The notes: generated by a model from the letters alone, not told the origin. A stretch of DNA of 64,000 nt from Streptococcus pneumoniae (GCF_001113365.1 NZ_CKYA01000005.1:96781-160780); one strand, 5' to 3'. Counted from the first letter of the stretch, positions 26,189 through 35,293 are shown. Made by a program: numbers and translations.

Positions 26189-28732
26189 ATGAAATTATTT
26201 TTTAAAACATATTGGACCTATTTTGTTTCTTTCATCATTCCCGTAATCATTATGATAGGAGTATATCTATCTCAAGGTATCTACTGGAATAGCGATACAT
26301 CTCCACTATTAGGAGATGGCTTTCATCAATACGTTATTTTTGATATAGCTCTACGAAATATCCTACATGGAAATGGTAGTCTGTTTTACACCTTTACAAG
26401 TGGCCTTGGATTAAATTTCTATGCCCTATCTAGTTATTACTTGGGGAGTTTCCTTTCACCTCTAGTCTACTTTTTTAATCTGTCGAATATGCCAGATGCT
26501 GTCTATCTGACAACTCTCTTAAAATTTGGATTGATTGGACTGTCAACTTATTTTAGTTTAAATAAATTATTTCAATCGATTCCTAAGCCTTTAAAACTAG
26601 CTTTATCTACTTCCTATTCTCTGATGAGTTTCTCTGTCAGTCAATTAGAGATAAAGACCTGGCTAGATGTTTTTATCTTAATTCCTTTAATTATCACTGG
26701 TTTACATCTACTGATAACTGAAAAGAAACTCCTTTTGTACTTTACAAGTCTGTCAATTTTGTTTATTCAAAATTATTATTTTGGCTATATGACAGCATTG
26801 TTTCTTATTTTCTGGTATCTCTGTCAAATTTCGTGGGACTTTAAGACTCGAATATCATCTTTTCTTGATTTTGTTATTACCTCCTTTTTAGCTGGTATGG
26901 CTAGTTTAATTATGACTCTTCCCACTCTATTTGATTTACAGACACATGGGGAAAAATTGACTGAAGTTACAAAGTTTCAAACTGAAAGTAGCTGGTATCT
27001 TGATCTCTTTGCTAAGCAATTCATTGGTTCCTTTGACACAACAAAGTATGGGGCCATCCCAATGATTTTTGTTGGACTACTTCCCTTTATTTTGACCATT
27101 TTATTTTTTACGCTGAAATCTATTAAGTTTCACGTGAAACTCATCTATGCAATCTTCTTTGCATTTCTAATTGCAAGCTTTTACATAGAACCTCTTGACT
27201 TATTTTGGCAAGGCATGCATACTCCAAATATGTTTTTACATCGCTATGCTTGGATTTTCTCTACCTTGTTAATTTACACAGCAGCGGAAGTCTTAAATCG
27301 TCTGAAAGAACTTAAAATCTGGAATTTTTTAGTTTCGCTTTTTCTTATAGTAACAGGATTTTTAGCTACCATCTATCTAAAATCACATTATTCTTTTTTA
27401 ACAGATTTGAATATTCTACTGACTCTTGAATTTTTGGTTGTCTATTCGCTTTTACTCCTTGCAGTTATCAAAAAGTTTATTTCTGTGAATCTGTTTGCCA
27501 TTCTAATCTCTTTATTTATAATAGTTGAAATAAGTTTAAATGCTTCATCTCAAATGGACGGAATTGCTAAAGAATGGGGATTTGCTTCTCGAAGTGCATA
27601 TAATCGAGATATCCCAGCTATGAAATCTTTCTCAACATATATTGGGAATCAATTTACTCGTACTGAGAAACTAGAAACTCAGACAGGAAATGACAGTATG
27701 AAATTCAACTACAATGGAATCTCTCAATTTTCATCTGTTCGAAATCGTTCAGCAAGCTCTACTTTGGATAAACTTGGGTTTAAATCCTCTGGGACTAATC
27801 TCAATCTCCGCTATGCAAATAATAGTATTTTGGCTGATAGTTTATTTGGCATCCAGTACAATATCTCAGACAGTCCTATTGATAAGTATGGTTTTAAAGA
27901 TATCTATCAAAAAGATAATCTTACCCTATATGAAAATCAATACTCTCTTCCGATTGCATTTGCTAGTCAATCTGTTTACAATGATGTCAAGTTCAATGAA
28001 CATACCTTAGATAATCAGGCCTCATTTTTAAATCAACTTGCTAACGTCAATTTTGATTATTTTTCTCCAATACCCTATGAAAAAACAGAGAGTACTGATG
28101 ATTTGATTAGTGTTACAAGCTCTTCAAATGAGGATGCAGCAATCCAGTATCAAATTGAAGTACCAGAAAACAGCCAAGTTTATCTTTCTTTCACAAATCT
28201 TCACTTTTCTAATGATAAACAAAAGAAGGTTGACATCCTTGTAAATGGTGAAAAAAAGACTTTTACAACTGATAATGTCTTCTACTTCTTTAATATAGGC
28301 TATGCAAAAGAGAAAAAAACGTTCAATATCAATGTTAGTTTCCCTGGAAATTCACAAGTATCATTTGAATCTCCTACCTTCTATCGTTTAGATACCCAAA
28401 CTTTAACTGAGGCAATTCAAAAAATTAAAGAGCAACCTGTAACAGTATCAACTTCTAAAAACAAGGTCTTTGCTAGATATGATGTTAAACAAGATACGTC
28501 CATTTTCTTCACCATTCCTTATGATAAAGGTTGGTCTGCCTACCAAGATGGTAAGAAAATAGAAATTAAACAAGCTCAAACTGGCTTTATGAAAGTTGAT
28601 GTTCCTAAGGGGAAAGGAACTATTACACTTTCCTTCATTCCAAATGGTTTTATTACTGGAGCAATCTGTTCCTTTACTTCTCTCTTACTATTTGGAATCT
28701 ATAATCACAGACGAAAGTTATCTAAGGCATAA
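26189..28732 (+). CDS. YfhO-family polytopic membrane protein
   Basis: Large membrane protein of 847 residues with about a dozen hydrophobic segments (first at 10-30), an extracytoplasmic stretch in the second half (about 470-815) and a final transmembrane helix (about 818-838). The N-terminal NSDTSPLLGDGFHQYVIFD region and GLGLNFYALSSYYLGSFLSPL resemble YfhO/GT-C-type proteins, some of which glycosylate lipoteichoic acid or other surface polymers from undecaprenyl-linked sugars. The donor and acceptor here are unknown. The gene carries an internal parS site. It is monocistronic and convergent with the YhgE/Pip gene. Confidence 0.8.
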   Translation: MKLFFKTYWTYFVSFIIPVIIMIGVYLSQGIYWNSDTSPLLGDGFHQYVIFDIALRNILHGNGSLFYTFTSGLGLNFYALSSYYLGSFLSPLVYFFNLSNMPDAVYLTTLLKFGLIGLSTYFSLNKLFQSIPKPLKLALSTSYSLMSFSVSQLEIKTWLDVFILIPLIITGLHLLITEKKLLLYFTSLSILFIQNYYFGYMTALFLIFWYLCQISWDFKTRISSFLDFVITSFLAGMASLIMTLPTLFDLQTHGEKLTEVTKFQTESSWYLDLFAKQFIGSFDTTKYGAIPMIFVGLLPFILTILFFTLKSIKFHVKLIYAIFFAFLIASFYIEPLDLFWQGMHTPNMFLHRYAWIFSTLLIYTAAEVLNRLKELKIWNFLVSLFLIVTGFLATIYLKSHYSFLTDLNILLTLEFLVVYSLLLLAVIKKFISVNLFAILISLFIIVEISLNASSQMDGIAKEWGFASRSAYNRDIPAMKSFSTYIGNQFTRTEKLETQTGNDSMKFNYNGISQFSSVRNRSASSTLDKLGFKSSGTNLNLRYANNSILADSLFGIQYNISDSPIDKYGFKDIYQKDNLTLYENQYSLPIAFASQSVYNDVKFNEHTLDNQASFLNQLANVNFDYFSPIPYEKTESTDDLISVTSSSNEDAAIQYQIEVPENSQVYLSFTNLHFSNDKQKKVDILVNGEKKTFTTDNVFYFFNIGYAKEKKTFNINVSFPGNSQVSFESPTFYRLDTQTLTEAIQKIKEQPVTVSTSKNKVFARYDVKQDTSIFFTIPYDKGWSAYQDGKKIEIKQAQTGFMKVDVPKGKGTITLSFIPNGFITGAICSFTSLLLFGIYNHRRKLSKA
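27126..27141. promoter_or_regulatory. parS site inside the yfhO-like gene
   Basis: AGTTTCACGTGAAACT holds the full 14-base parS core (27127-27140). It is about 10.5 kb from dnaA, on the same side as the site at 15905. Confidence 0.88.
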
Positions 28733-28759
28733 AAAAATCGACCAGTTGGTCGATTTTTT
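28731..28759. terminator. Bidirectional terminator between convergent membrane-protein genes
   Basis: AATCGACCA-GT-TGGTCGATT is a perfect stem flanked by A6 and T6 runs, usable in both directions. It overlaps both stop codons closely. Confidence 0.9.
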
Positions 28760-31400
28760 AATCTTCCTCCATTTTCTTAGGTTGATAGGCTAGCATACCT
28801 AAACCAGTAAATAGGGCTAATATCACAACAAGGAAAATGACTTGATGATGAATATTTCCTGTCATAGAGATTGTTTGTCGTAATCCCGAAACTGAATAAC
28901 TCATTGGTAACCAGGGATTAATAGCTCTAAAGAAATCATTTGTCAAGGCAAGTGGATAAGTACCTGCACTTGATGCTAACTGTAATAAAAGCAAAATAAG
29001 AGAAAAGAAAGCTCCTATACGGCTATTCCATGTTGTTAAAGCGGTCACCATGGACATGAATACTAAACTTGTTAGAATAATGAGAATAAATGTTCTCATT
29101 TCATGATTAGCCGTTAGACCAATAAGATGAACTCCTCCATATACCAAAATTCCTGCTAAAACAGCTATAATACCATTTATTTCAGCTCGAGATTTCAACC
29201 AAGCCCAACGGCTCTCCGGATGACGTCCTGAAGGCAACTTCGCAAAGATCATATTCGTTGATATTGCTGCAACAAAAAGAGCAACTGATATCATATAGGG
29301 AGCCATTGCAATTCCATTTACAGGAACTTGGTCATTGTCTGTTTTGGAAAGACTGAGAGGATTTGACAAAATCTCTGCATTTTTAGATTCCGTTGATGCT
29401 GACTTGAGTTGATCACTAGCATTACCTAATCCTTGTCCCAAAGAAGCAACTCCTGTCTGTAAACCTTCCAATCCAGAAGTTAACTTTGTTCCACCTTCTG
29501 CTAGTTTCCCAGCTCCAGCTGCCAATTTATTAGCTCCACTTTCTAATTGAGAAGCACCTGAAATTAACTGACTGGATTTGTCAGCTAGTTGGCTAGATCC
29601 TGACTGCAATTTATCAACTCCTGCTATCAATTCTTGACTCTTTTGATTCAATTGATTAGGGCCAGTTGATAATTTTTCAATACCAGATACTAATTCTGGA
29701 GTTTTTTCAACTAATTGACCAACTCCTGCTGTCAAGTTAGAAGATTTTTGTGTCAAGGTAGTTGAGCCTGAAACTAATTGGTCCAAACTACCTGTCAAGG
29801 TGGAATTCTTTTCACTTAGTTGACTTGCGCCTTGAGAAACTTTATCAACACCTGCAGTATATGCATTTACCCCCGATGCAATCGACTGACTAGCAGGAAC
29901 TAATTTGCTAGTAACAGCTCCTTGTATCTCTGTTAATCCACTTGACAATCCTGTCAAAGAAGTAGAAGTAATAGGTAATACTTGATTAGCTTGATTTTTT
30001 AATGTCGAAAGATTTGAAGATTGATTTTGTAAGTTTTCTAAACTTCTCTGTAAATCTTGTACTAAAGCTACAATTGACTGAGCCGATTGAATACTATCAG
30101 TTGAATTTTGAGATACAGAAGCACTTATCTCAGCTTGTTGCTCACTTGTCAAAGATTGATAAGCTGCTGTCGATTGAATATTTGCTAATGTAGTTGCTTT
30201 TTCAGACTGATCACTTGCTAACATTTGATTAGAAAGAGATGCTATACTTGATAAAACAGAATCTAATTGTTTTATATCTCCAACATCAATATTTTGAATA
30301 ACTTGATTTAACTGATTCAAACCAGAAGATAATTGAGCAATTTGATCTTTTTTCCCAGACGAAGCATCTAACTTGCTAGAAAGTTGTTGAATCCCTTCAC
30401 TTAATTGCTCCACCCCCATTCGAAGTGTAGCTGATTGATTGGATAACTGATTAGCACCTGTTGCAAGATTTCCCACTCCATTGGTGTAGGTACTAACACC
30501 AGATGAAAATTGATTAAGACCAGCATTAAGCTGAGAAACACCGCCAGTATAGGATTCTACACCAGTATATAACTGATTGATTCCTCTTACTAATTCAGGA
30601 CTTTTAGAAGATAATTGACCTAATCCGCTATCTAATTGACTCACTGCACCAGTATATGTAACTAAACCACTATTAAAATTCCCTAAGCCAAGATGAAGTT
30701 GTTCGACACCAGAAACATAAGTAAATAATCCTTTAGTAAACTGCTCCGTTCCATTTGAAAATGTTAAACTTGAAGCTGCTAAAGAGTGTAGGTTGGTAGT
30801 TAATGTTTGACTTCCTGCCACTAACTGATTCGCTCCATCAGTTAATTTTTCACTACCAGAAGCTGCTTGACTCATACCATCCTTTAAATCAATCATTTTG
30901 TTAAATAAGGCTTTAGTATAGGTCTCAGTTACATTTGTAGAAACATTCTGCTTCAATTGTGTCATCGCAGAATCGCTCATCTTGCTGGCAATAAAGCTAT
31001 GACCACTTGAAGTCTGATAATCAATTTGCATTTGCTCTGGATGATCCGTTAAAATAGAAGCTGCTTTTTCAGATAAATCACTGGGTAAAGTCACTACCAT
31101 ATAGTAATCGCCATCTTCCAATCCCTTCTTTCCTTCATCTTCATCCACGAAATGAAAATCCAAGGTTTTATTTTCTTTTAAATTGGACACCATGTCTTTT
31201 CCTATTGCCATAGTATTACCATTATAGGAAGCCTCTTTATCATTATTGACAACTGCCACAGGTAAGTCAGACAATTGCCCATATGGATCCCACATTGATG
31301 ACAAAAATATGATATTGTACAGAGCTGGAATAAGAGAAATCCCTATCATGACAATAATAAAGGTTGGTTTTTTAAAAATTACTTTCCATTCTTTAAACAT
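28758..31400 (-). CDS. YhgE/Pip-family membrane protein with long repeat domain
   Basis: Protein of 880 residues. It has one N-terminal transmembrane helix (about 13-35), an extracellular region of roughly 600 residues made of repeated short units (LxxGxxQLxxG, e.g. GVSQLNAGLNQFSSG), and about five C-terminal membrane segments (from about 690). The architecture matches YhgE/Pip proteins, related to phage-infection protein and ESAT-6-like secretion EsaA. The function is not established; ABC-2-like export is suggested by the C-terminal half. The start at 31400 has AAAGGAG upstream; an ATG seven codons earlier does not. It is divergent from, and probably repressed by, the TetR-type gene at 31528. 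Confidence 0.85.
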   Translation of the reverse strand: MFKEWKVIFKKPTFIIVMIGISLIPALYNIIFLSSMWDPYGQLSDLPVAVVNNDKEASYNGNTMAIGKDMVSNLKENKTLDFHFVDEDEGKKGLEDGDYYMVVTLPSDLSEKAASILTDHPEQMQIDYQTSSGHSFIASKMSDSAMTQLKQNVSTNVTETYTKALFNKMIDLKDGMSQAASGSEKLTDGANQLVAGSQTLTTNLHSLAASSLTFSNGTEQFTKGLFTYVSGVEQLHLGLGNFNSGLVTYTGAVSQLDSGLGQLSSKSPELVRGINQLYTGVESYTGGVSQLNAGLNQFSSGVSTYTNGVGNLATGANQLSNQSATLRMGVEQLSEGIQQLSSKLDASSGKKDQIAQLSSGLNQLNQVIQNIDVGDIKQLDSVLSSIASLSNQMLASDQSEKATTLANIQSTAAYQSLTSEQQAEISASVSQNSTDSIQSAQSIVALVQDLQRSLENLQNQSSNLSTLKNQANQVLPITSTSLTGLSSGLTEIQGAVTSKLVPASQSIASGVNAYTAGVDKVSQGASQLSEKNSTLTGSLDQLVSGSTTLTQKSSNLTAGVGQLVEKTPELVSGIEKLSTGPNQLNQKSQELIAGVDKLQSGSSQLADKSSQLISGASQLESGANKLAAGAGKLAEGGTKLTSGLEGLQTGVASLGQGLGNASDQLKSASTESKNAEILSNPLSLSKTDNDQVPVNGIAMAPYMISVALFVAAISTNMIFAKLPSGRHPESRWAWLKSRAEINGIIAVLAGILVYGGVHLIGLTANHEMRTFILIILTSLVFMSMVTALTTWNSRIGAFFSLILLLLQLASSAGTYPLALTNDFFRAINPWLPMSYSVSGLRQTISMTGNIHHQVIFLVVILALFTGLGMLAYQPKKMEED

Positions 31401-31412
31401 AGTTTCTCCTTT

Positions 31413-31431
31413 TTTAAACATATTGTCTAAA
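31413..31431. promoter_or_regulatory. Palindromic operator 1 of the TetR-type regulator
   Basis: TTTAAACATATTGTCTAAA, an inverted repeat with one mismatch, matches the site at 31490-31508. It lies 13 bp upstream of the YhgE/Pip start codon, where it would block transcription or elongation. Confidence 0.75.
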
Positions 31432-31489
31432 ATTTTGATATAATAGATTATACAATAAAAAATCTAAATTACAAGATAAAAAATCCATT

Positions 31490-31508
31490 TTTAGACATAT
31501 AGTCTAAT
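31490..31508. promoter_or_regulatory. Palindromic operator 2 of the TetR-type regulator
   Basis: TTTAGACATATAGTCTAAT, with perfect TTAGAC/GTCTAA arms, lies 20 bp before the regulator's own ATG. The pair of near-identical palindromes in a divergent gap is the usual TetR autoregulation layout. Confidence 0.78.
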
Positions 31509-31527
31509 TTGTTTACAAGGAGGAAAT

Positions 31528-32070
31528 ATGCAAGAAAGTAACAAACGCTTAAAAACAAAGCGAACTATTGAAAATGCTATGGTACAATTACTAATGGAAC
31601 AACCATTTGATCAAATTTCTACTGTCAAGTTAGCAGAAAAAGCCGGAATTAGTCGTTCCAGCTTCTATACTCACTATAAGGATAAGTATGATATGATTGA
31701 GCACTATCAAAGTAAGCTATTTCATACATTTGAATATATTTTTCAAAAACATGCTCATCACAAAAGAGACGCTATTTTAGAAGTCTTTGAATATCTGGAA
31801 TCAGAACCACTTCTGGCTGCCCTTCTTTCTGAAAATGGGACCAAAGAAATCCAAAATTTCTTACGAAATAAACTTCATATCATGCTCAGTACAGATTTAC
31901 AAAAGCGATTTATGCAACTGAATCTCAATACAACTGAATTAGAATACAGTAGCATCTATCTAACTCATGCACTTTTTGGTGTCTGCCAAACTTGGATTGC
32001 ACACGGAAAAAAAGAAAGTCCTCAAGAAATAACAGACTTCCTTATGAAGATGCTTGGTGATACAAATTGA
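31528..32070 (+). CDS. TetR-family transcriptional regulator
   Basis: Repressor-type protein of 180 residues. The N-terminal HTH (about 20-60) reads STVKLAEKAGISRSSFYTHYKDKYDM, and the C-terminal half resembles TetR_C domains of DhaS-like regulators. AGGAGG precedes the ATG. It is divergent from the YhgE/Pip gene with two matching palindromes in the gap, so it likely controls that gene and itself. The inducer is unknown. Confidence 0.9.
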   Translation: MQESNKRLKTKRTIENAMVQLLMEQPFDQISTVKLAEKAGISRSSFYTHYKDKYDMIEHYQSKLFHTFEYIFQKHAHHKRDAILEVFEYLESEPLLAALLSENGTKEIQNFLRNKLHIMLSTDLQKRFMQLNLNTTELEYSSIYLTHALFGVCQTWIAHGKKESPQEITDFLMKMLGDTN

Positions 32071-32077
32071 TACAAAA

Positions 32078-32103
32078 AGAGGAACACAGCTGTGTTCCCT
32101 TTT
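32078..32103. terminator. Bidirectional terminator between tetR and tRNA-Asn
   Basis: GGAACACAGCTGTGTTCC (32081-32098) is a perfect palindrome. T-rich sequence follows on both strands, so it ends the regulator gene and the minus-strand tRNA transcript. Confidence 0.85.
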
Positions 32104-32110
32104 ATCTATA

Positions 32111-32184
32111 CTCCGCCAGTAGGACTCGAACCTACGACATCATGATTAACAGTCATGCGCTACTACCAACTGAGCTATGGCGGA
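32111..32184 (-). tRNA. tRNA-Asn (GTT)
   Basis: Full cloverleaf on the minus strand, 74 nt without CCA: acceptor TCCGCCA/TGGCGGA, anticodon GTT in the CTGTTAA loop, and GGTTCGAGTCC T-arm. It is second in a tRNA-Glu/tRNA-Asn pair. Confidence 0.97.
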
Positions 32185-32189
32185 TAAAA

Positions 32190-32261
32190 TAGTCCGTACG
32201 GGATTCGAACCCGTGTTACCGCCGTGAAAAGGCGGTGTCTTAACCCCTTGACCAACGGACC
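32190..32261 (-). tRNA. tRNA-Glu (TTC)
   Basis: 72-nt cloverleaf on the minus strand: acceptor GGTCCGT/ACGGACT, anticodon TTC in the CTTTTCA loop, T-arm GGTTCGAATCC. It has the same 5' sequence as the truncated tRNA at the right edge of the window. Confidence 0.97.
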
Positions 32262-32284
32262 TTCTATCTGTAGCAGATATAACC

Positions 32285-32312
32285 ATTATATCAATTTCTT
32301 GCTAATTGTCAA
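32285..32312 (-). promoter_or_regulatory. Promoter of the tRNA-Glu/tRNA-Asn unit
   Basis: On the minus strand TTGACA (32307-32312) and TATAAT (32285-32290) are both perfect, with a 16-bp spacer. The -35 directly abuts the comE stop codon, so the tRNAs do not depend on comCDE transcription. Confidence 0.85.
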
Positions 32313-33065
32313 TTACTTTTGAGATTTTTTCTCTAAAATATCTTTTAATTTTCTAATTTTTAACCTTGAAATAGGACAGCGATGATCTTCATAGAAAACA
32401 ATTTCTAAGTTTTTTCGATCAATTTCTCTAATATTGCCTATATTTACCAAAAATGACTTATGAGGAGAATAAAATCTCTGAGTATGTTTGTCCTTTTCCT
32501 GAATATCTGTCATTGTTCCATAGAACTCTTTTGCAAAATTCTTACCAATAATGCGCAATTTATGAGAGACCCCTGTCGTTTCAATATACAGAATGTCATG
32601 GTAAGGAATTTTTAAATCATTTCCCTTGTAATTATAGTCGAAATAATCTACAACATCTTCATTTTCAAGTAACATACTCTTCGTGTAGAAGATATTTTGC
32701 TCAATTCTCTTCTTAAACATCTCATCATTGATATCCTTATCAACAAAATCTAAGGCTGATACCTGGTATTTATAGGTTAGAGTCGCAAACTCTGATCGAC
32801 TGGTGATAAAGACGATAATAGCGTAAGGATTGTAATGACGAATGAGCTGAGCCACTTCAAATCCCTTTTTCTCAATTCCATGAATATCGATATCTAGGAA
32901 ATAAAGCTGATTTACTTCGTCGTTTTCAATGTATTCTTCAAATTCACGGACTTTTCCTGTTGTCTTGTATGATATTGGAATATTCGACTCTTTCGAAATT
33001 TCATCCAATATTCTCTCTAGTCTCACTTGATGTTCAATAACATCTTCTAAAATTAAAACTTTCAT
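32313..33065 (-). CDS. comE: Competence response regulator ComE
   Basis: AlgR/AgrA-type regulator of 250 residues. The receiver domain (about 1-130) has the phosphoacceptor D58 in YFLDIDIHG. The C-terminal LytTR DNA-binding domain (about 140-245) recognises pairs of 9-bp direct repeats. Phosphorylated by ComD, it activates comCDE and comX. As I recall it, the protein is essentially the same as in pneumococcus. Its start overlaps the comD stop by 4 bp. Sites fitting its consensus are at 34619-34648 and 63322-63351. Confidence 0.97.
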   Translation of the reverse strand: MKVLILEDVIEHQVRLERILDEISKESNIPISYKTTGKVREFEEYIENDEVNQLYFLDIDIHGIEKKGFEVAQLIRHYNPYAIIVFITSRSEFATLTYKYQVSALDFVDKDINDEMFKKRIEQNIFYTKSMLLENEDVVDYFDYNYKGNDLKIPYHDILYIETTGVSHKLRIIGKNFAKEFYGTMTDIQEKDKHTQRFYSPHKSFLVNIGNIREIDRKNLEIVFYEDHRCPISRLKIRKLKDILEKKSQK

Positions 33066-34387
33066 TCAAATTCCCTCTTAAATCTAATAATTTGTCTAAA
33101 TGTACTGCCTTCCATCTCTGTTTCTAAAATAATATTGTTGTACTTATCTAGTAGTTCTTTCACATTATTTAATCCAATTCCGCGATTTCTTCCCTTAGTA
33201 GAGAATCCTAAAGCAAATAGATCTCCTGAAGGAGTCATCGTCATTTTACATGAATTCTGAATCACAATAACTGTTTCAGTTTCCATCTTAATAACTGCTA
33301 CTTCCATCTGCTTTTTATAGCTATCAGCCGATCCTTCAACAGCATTGTTCAATAAAACGCTCATGATACGAACCAAATCCAATAGTTCAATTGGAAGCTT
33401 AGTAATCGTATCTTTTACTTCCAGTGTAAACTCTACACCATTATTTCGAGCATAGACAATGGACTGAGCAACCAAACTTCGTAAAGCTGAATCTTCTATG
33501 TTATTCAAATCAAAGTAAGTGTACTTATCTGAACGCAGTTTGTGATTAGCTTTAACCAAAACTTCATTGTAAACTCTGTCAATTTCCTGTAAATCACCAC
33601 TGTCAATTGCCATCTGCATACTGACAAGCATTCCAGCATAGTCATGTCGAAAACCACGGATTTCATTATACAGTCCGACAATTTCATCTGTATAATTCTG
33701 TAAATGTTTCTGTTCAAATTTCTTCTGCTTCAAAGCAATCTCTTTTTCCATTTGTTCTTTATGCGAATTCATTGCAAAGAAGGTCAAAAGTAACGAGATA
33801 AAAACAATAGATGACAAAATACTTCCAAAACTATTCAAATGTTTAACCGTACTTACCATATCTGAAACGAAAGATACAATATGGAGCAGTAGTAAGGCAA
33901 AAAATACTTTTTTCAAGAAAGGATAAAGGTAGTCCTTGTCAAAATAGGTTAGTTCCAAATGGAAATAATGAATGATTTTTAAGACAACAACATAGGTCAA
34001 CACCGTTACAACGAAAAAGAATGGGGCATGATATTGTGAAACAAAATTGTCTCCTGTTATAGAAGAGAAAGTTACGGACAGAAAGTTATGAGTGCTCTCA
34101 TATAAAAGAGATAGTAGTAAACTTAGGAATAGTCCTCTATCCCTCTCATACTGTTTCATCCATCGAAAATAGGAATATAACCCCAAAGGAAATAAAAATC
34201 TTTCAATCACTATTTCATCTAAATATAGAAGATAAAAGGAAAGTTCAAGTACTGCTTCTACTAGTAATGTATAGAGACCAAAAAAATATAGTTCCTTTGA
34301 TTTTATTTGACCTTTACAAATTAAACGGTAACTGTGACTAATAATTAAAAAATGACCAATAACTGTCCCAAATCCAAATAAATTCAT
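33062..34387 (-). CDS. comD: Competence pheromone receptor kinase ComD
   Basis: Membrane histidine kinase of 441 residues (HPK10 class). Six or seven hydrophobic segments in the first 205 residues form the pheromone sensor. A coiled coil follows, then the phosphorylated His248 in FRHDYAG and the ATPase domain with the N box (LLNNAVEG) and GRNRGIGLNN. Specificity for the pheromone type lies in the N-terminal region, so it should match the ComC encoded 20 bp upstream. AGGGG precedes the ATG. Confidence 0.96.
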   Translation of the reverse strand: MNLFGFGTVIGHFLIISHSYRLICKGQIKSKELYFFGLYTLLVEAVLELSFYLLYLDEIVIERFLFPLGLYSYFRWMKQYERDRGLFLSLLLSLLYESTHNFLSVTFSSITGDNFVSQYHAPFFFVVTVLTYVVVLKIIHYFHLELTYFDKDYLYPFLKKVFFALLLLHIVSFVSDMVSTVKHLNSFGSILSSIVFISLLLTFFAMNSHKEQMEKEIALKQKKFEQKHLQNYTDEIVGLYNEIRGFRHDYAGMLVSMQMAIDSGDLQEIDRVYNEVLVKANHKLRSDKYTYFDLNNIEDSALRSLVAQSIVYARNNGVEFTLEVKDTITKLPIELLDLVRIMSVLLNNAVEGSADSYKKQMEVAVIKMETETVIVIQNSCKMTMTPSGDLFALGFSTKGRNRGIGLNNVKELLDKYNNIILETEMEGSTFRQIIRFKREFE

Positions 34388-34407
34388 TACTCTTTCCCCT
34401 TATTTTA

Positions 34408-34533
34408 TTACTTTTTTCTTGGGAAAATAAAATCACGGAGGATTTTTGGAAGTCTCATTTCCCCACCTTTAATCTTTTGCAAGTCTTTTTCCTTCAAGGC
34501 TACAAACTGTTCCAATTTAACTGTATTTTTCAT
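34408..34533 (-). CDS. comC: Competence-stimulating peptide precursor ComC
   Basis: A 41-codon gene. The 24-residue leader ends in the double-glycine export signal (LQKIKGG), cleaved by the ComAB transporter. The mature peptide would be EMRLPKILRDFIFPRKK (17 residues), with the N-terminal acidic residue, Arg3 and basic tail typical of Mitis-group CSPs. It differs from CSP-1 and CSP-2 as I recall them. GAGGAG lies 8 nt before the ATG. comD starts 20 bp downstream. Confidence 0.96.
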   Translation of the reverse strand: MKNTVKLEQFVALKEKDLQKIKGGEMRLPKILRDFIFPRKK

Positions 34534-34581
34534 AATAAAATCTCCTCAATGTTTTTTCTTGTAAGCTAACTTACAAAAACT

Positions 34582-34648
34582 ATTATACAAAATGGAATTT
34601 CGTTTTATATAAAATTCTCTCAACTGTCTTTTTTTTCTCCCCAAGTGT
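34582..34648 (-). promoter_or_regulatory. comCDE promoter with ComE direct repeats
   Basis: On the minus strand ACACTTGGG and ACAGTTGAG are 9-bp repeats separated by exactly 12 bp (34619-34648), the ComE binding arrangement. TATAAT (34582-34587) with an upstream TG forms the -10. Confidence 0.92.
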
Positions 34649-34659
34649 ACTTTTTTAAG

Positions 34660-34686
34660 AAAAAAGCCGGGAAAATTCCCAGCTTT
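34660..34686 (-). terminator. Terminator after tRNA-Arg
   Basis: GCTGGGAATTTTCCCGGC on the minus strand (34666-34683) followed by T6, between tRNA-Arg and the comC promoter. It insulates comC from tRNA transcription. Confidence 0.88.
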
Positions 34687-34696
34687 GCTACTATAT

Positions 34697-34770
34697 TGAT
34701 CCCAGCAGGATTCGAACCTGCGACCGTTCGCTTAGAAGGCGAATGCTCTATCCAGCTGAGCTATGAGACC
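34697..34770 (-). tRNA. tRNA-Arg (TCT)
   Basis: 74-nt cloverleaf on the minus strand: acceptor GGTCTCA/TGGGATC, anticodon TCT in the CTTCTAA loop, T-arm GGTTCGAATCC. Confidence 0.97.
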
Positions 34771-34813
34771 TAATACAATTATTCTACCAAAAATTCAATT
34801 AAAAGTCAATTTT

Positions 34814-35293
34814 CTATTTATGATAGGGCGAGCCTTGCTGAATCGTAAAAGCGCGATAGATTTGTTCAGCAAGGACTAGTCTCATTAACTGATGGGGCAA
34901 GGTTAAACGACCAAAACTGACAGAAAGATTTGCTCTATTTTTTACATCCTGTGCTAATCCCAGACTCCCCCCAATAATAAAAGTAAGAGTAGAAAATCCT
35001 TTTATAGAAGCTTCTTCTAACCGCTTACTAAATTCTTCCGAGGAGGACATTTTCCCTTCGATAGCTAACACAATAACGAAATCACGGTCACCAACTTTTG
35101 ATAAAATTCTCTGACCTTCTATTTCTAAAATCTTTTGATTTTCTGACTCACTAGCCCTATCTGGTGTTTTTTCATCTGCTAGCTCAATCATTTCAAGCTT
35201 AGCAAATCGAGAAATTCGTTTTGAATACTCCGCGATACCATCTTTTAAATACTTTTCTTTCAGTTTCCCAACTGTTACAACTTTAATTTTCAT
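34814..35293 (-). CDS. rlmH: 23S rRNA pseudouridine-1915 N3-methyltransferase
   Basis: SPOUT-class methyltransferase of 159 residues that modifies pseudouridine 1915 in helix 69 of 23S rRNA on assembled 70S ribosomes. The SAM-binding knot is visible as TFIIGGSLGL and the C-terminal LPHQLMRLVLAEQIYRAF block matches the family closely, as does the HK ending. It lies next to htrA, divergent, at the left edge of the origin region. Confidence 0.96.
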   Translation of the reverse strand: MKIKVVTVGKLKEKYLKDGIAEYSKRISRFAKLEMIELADEKTPDRASESENQKILEIEGQRILSKVGDRDFVIVLAIEGKMSSSEEFSKRLEEASIKGFSTLTFIIGGSLGLAQDVKNRANLSVSFGRLTLPHQLMRLVLAEQIYRAFTIQQGSPYHK

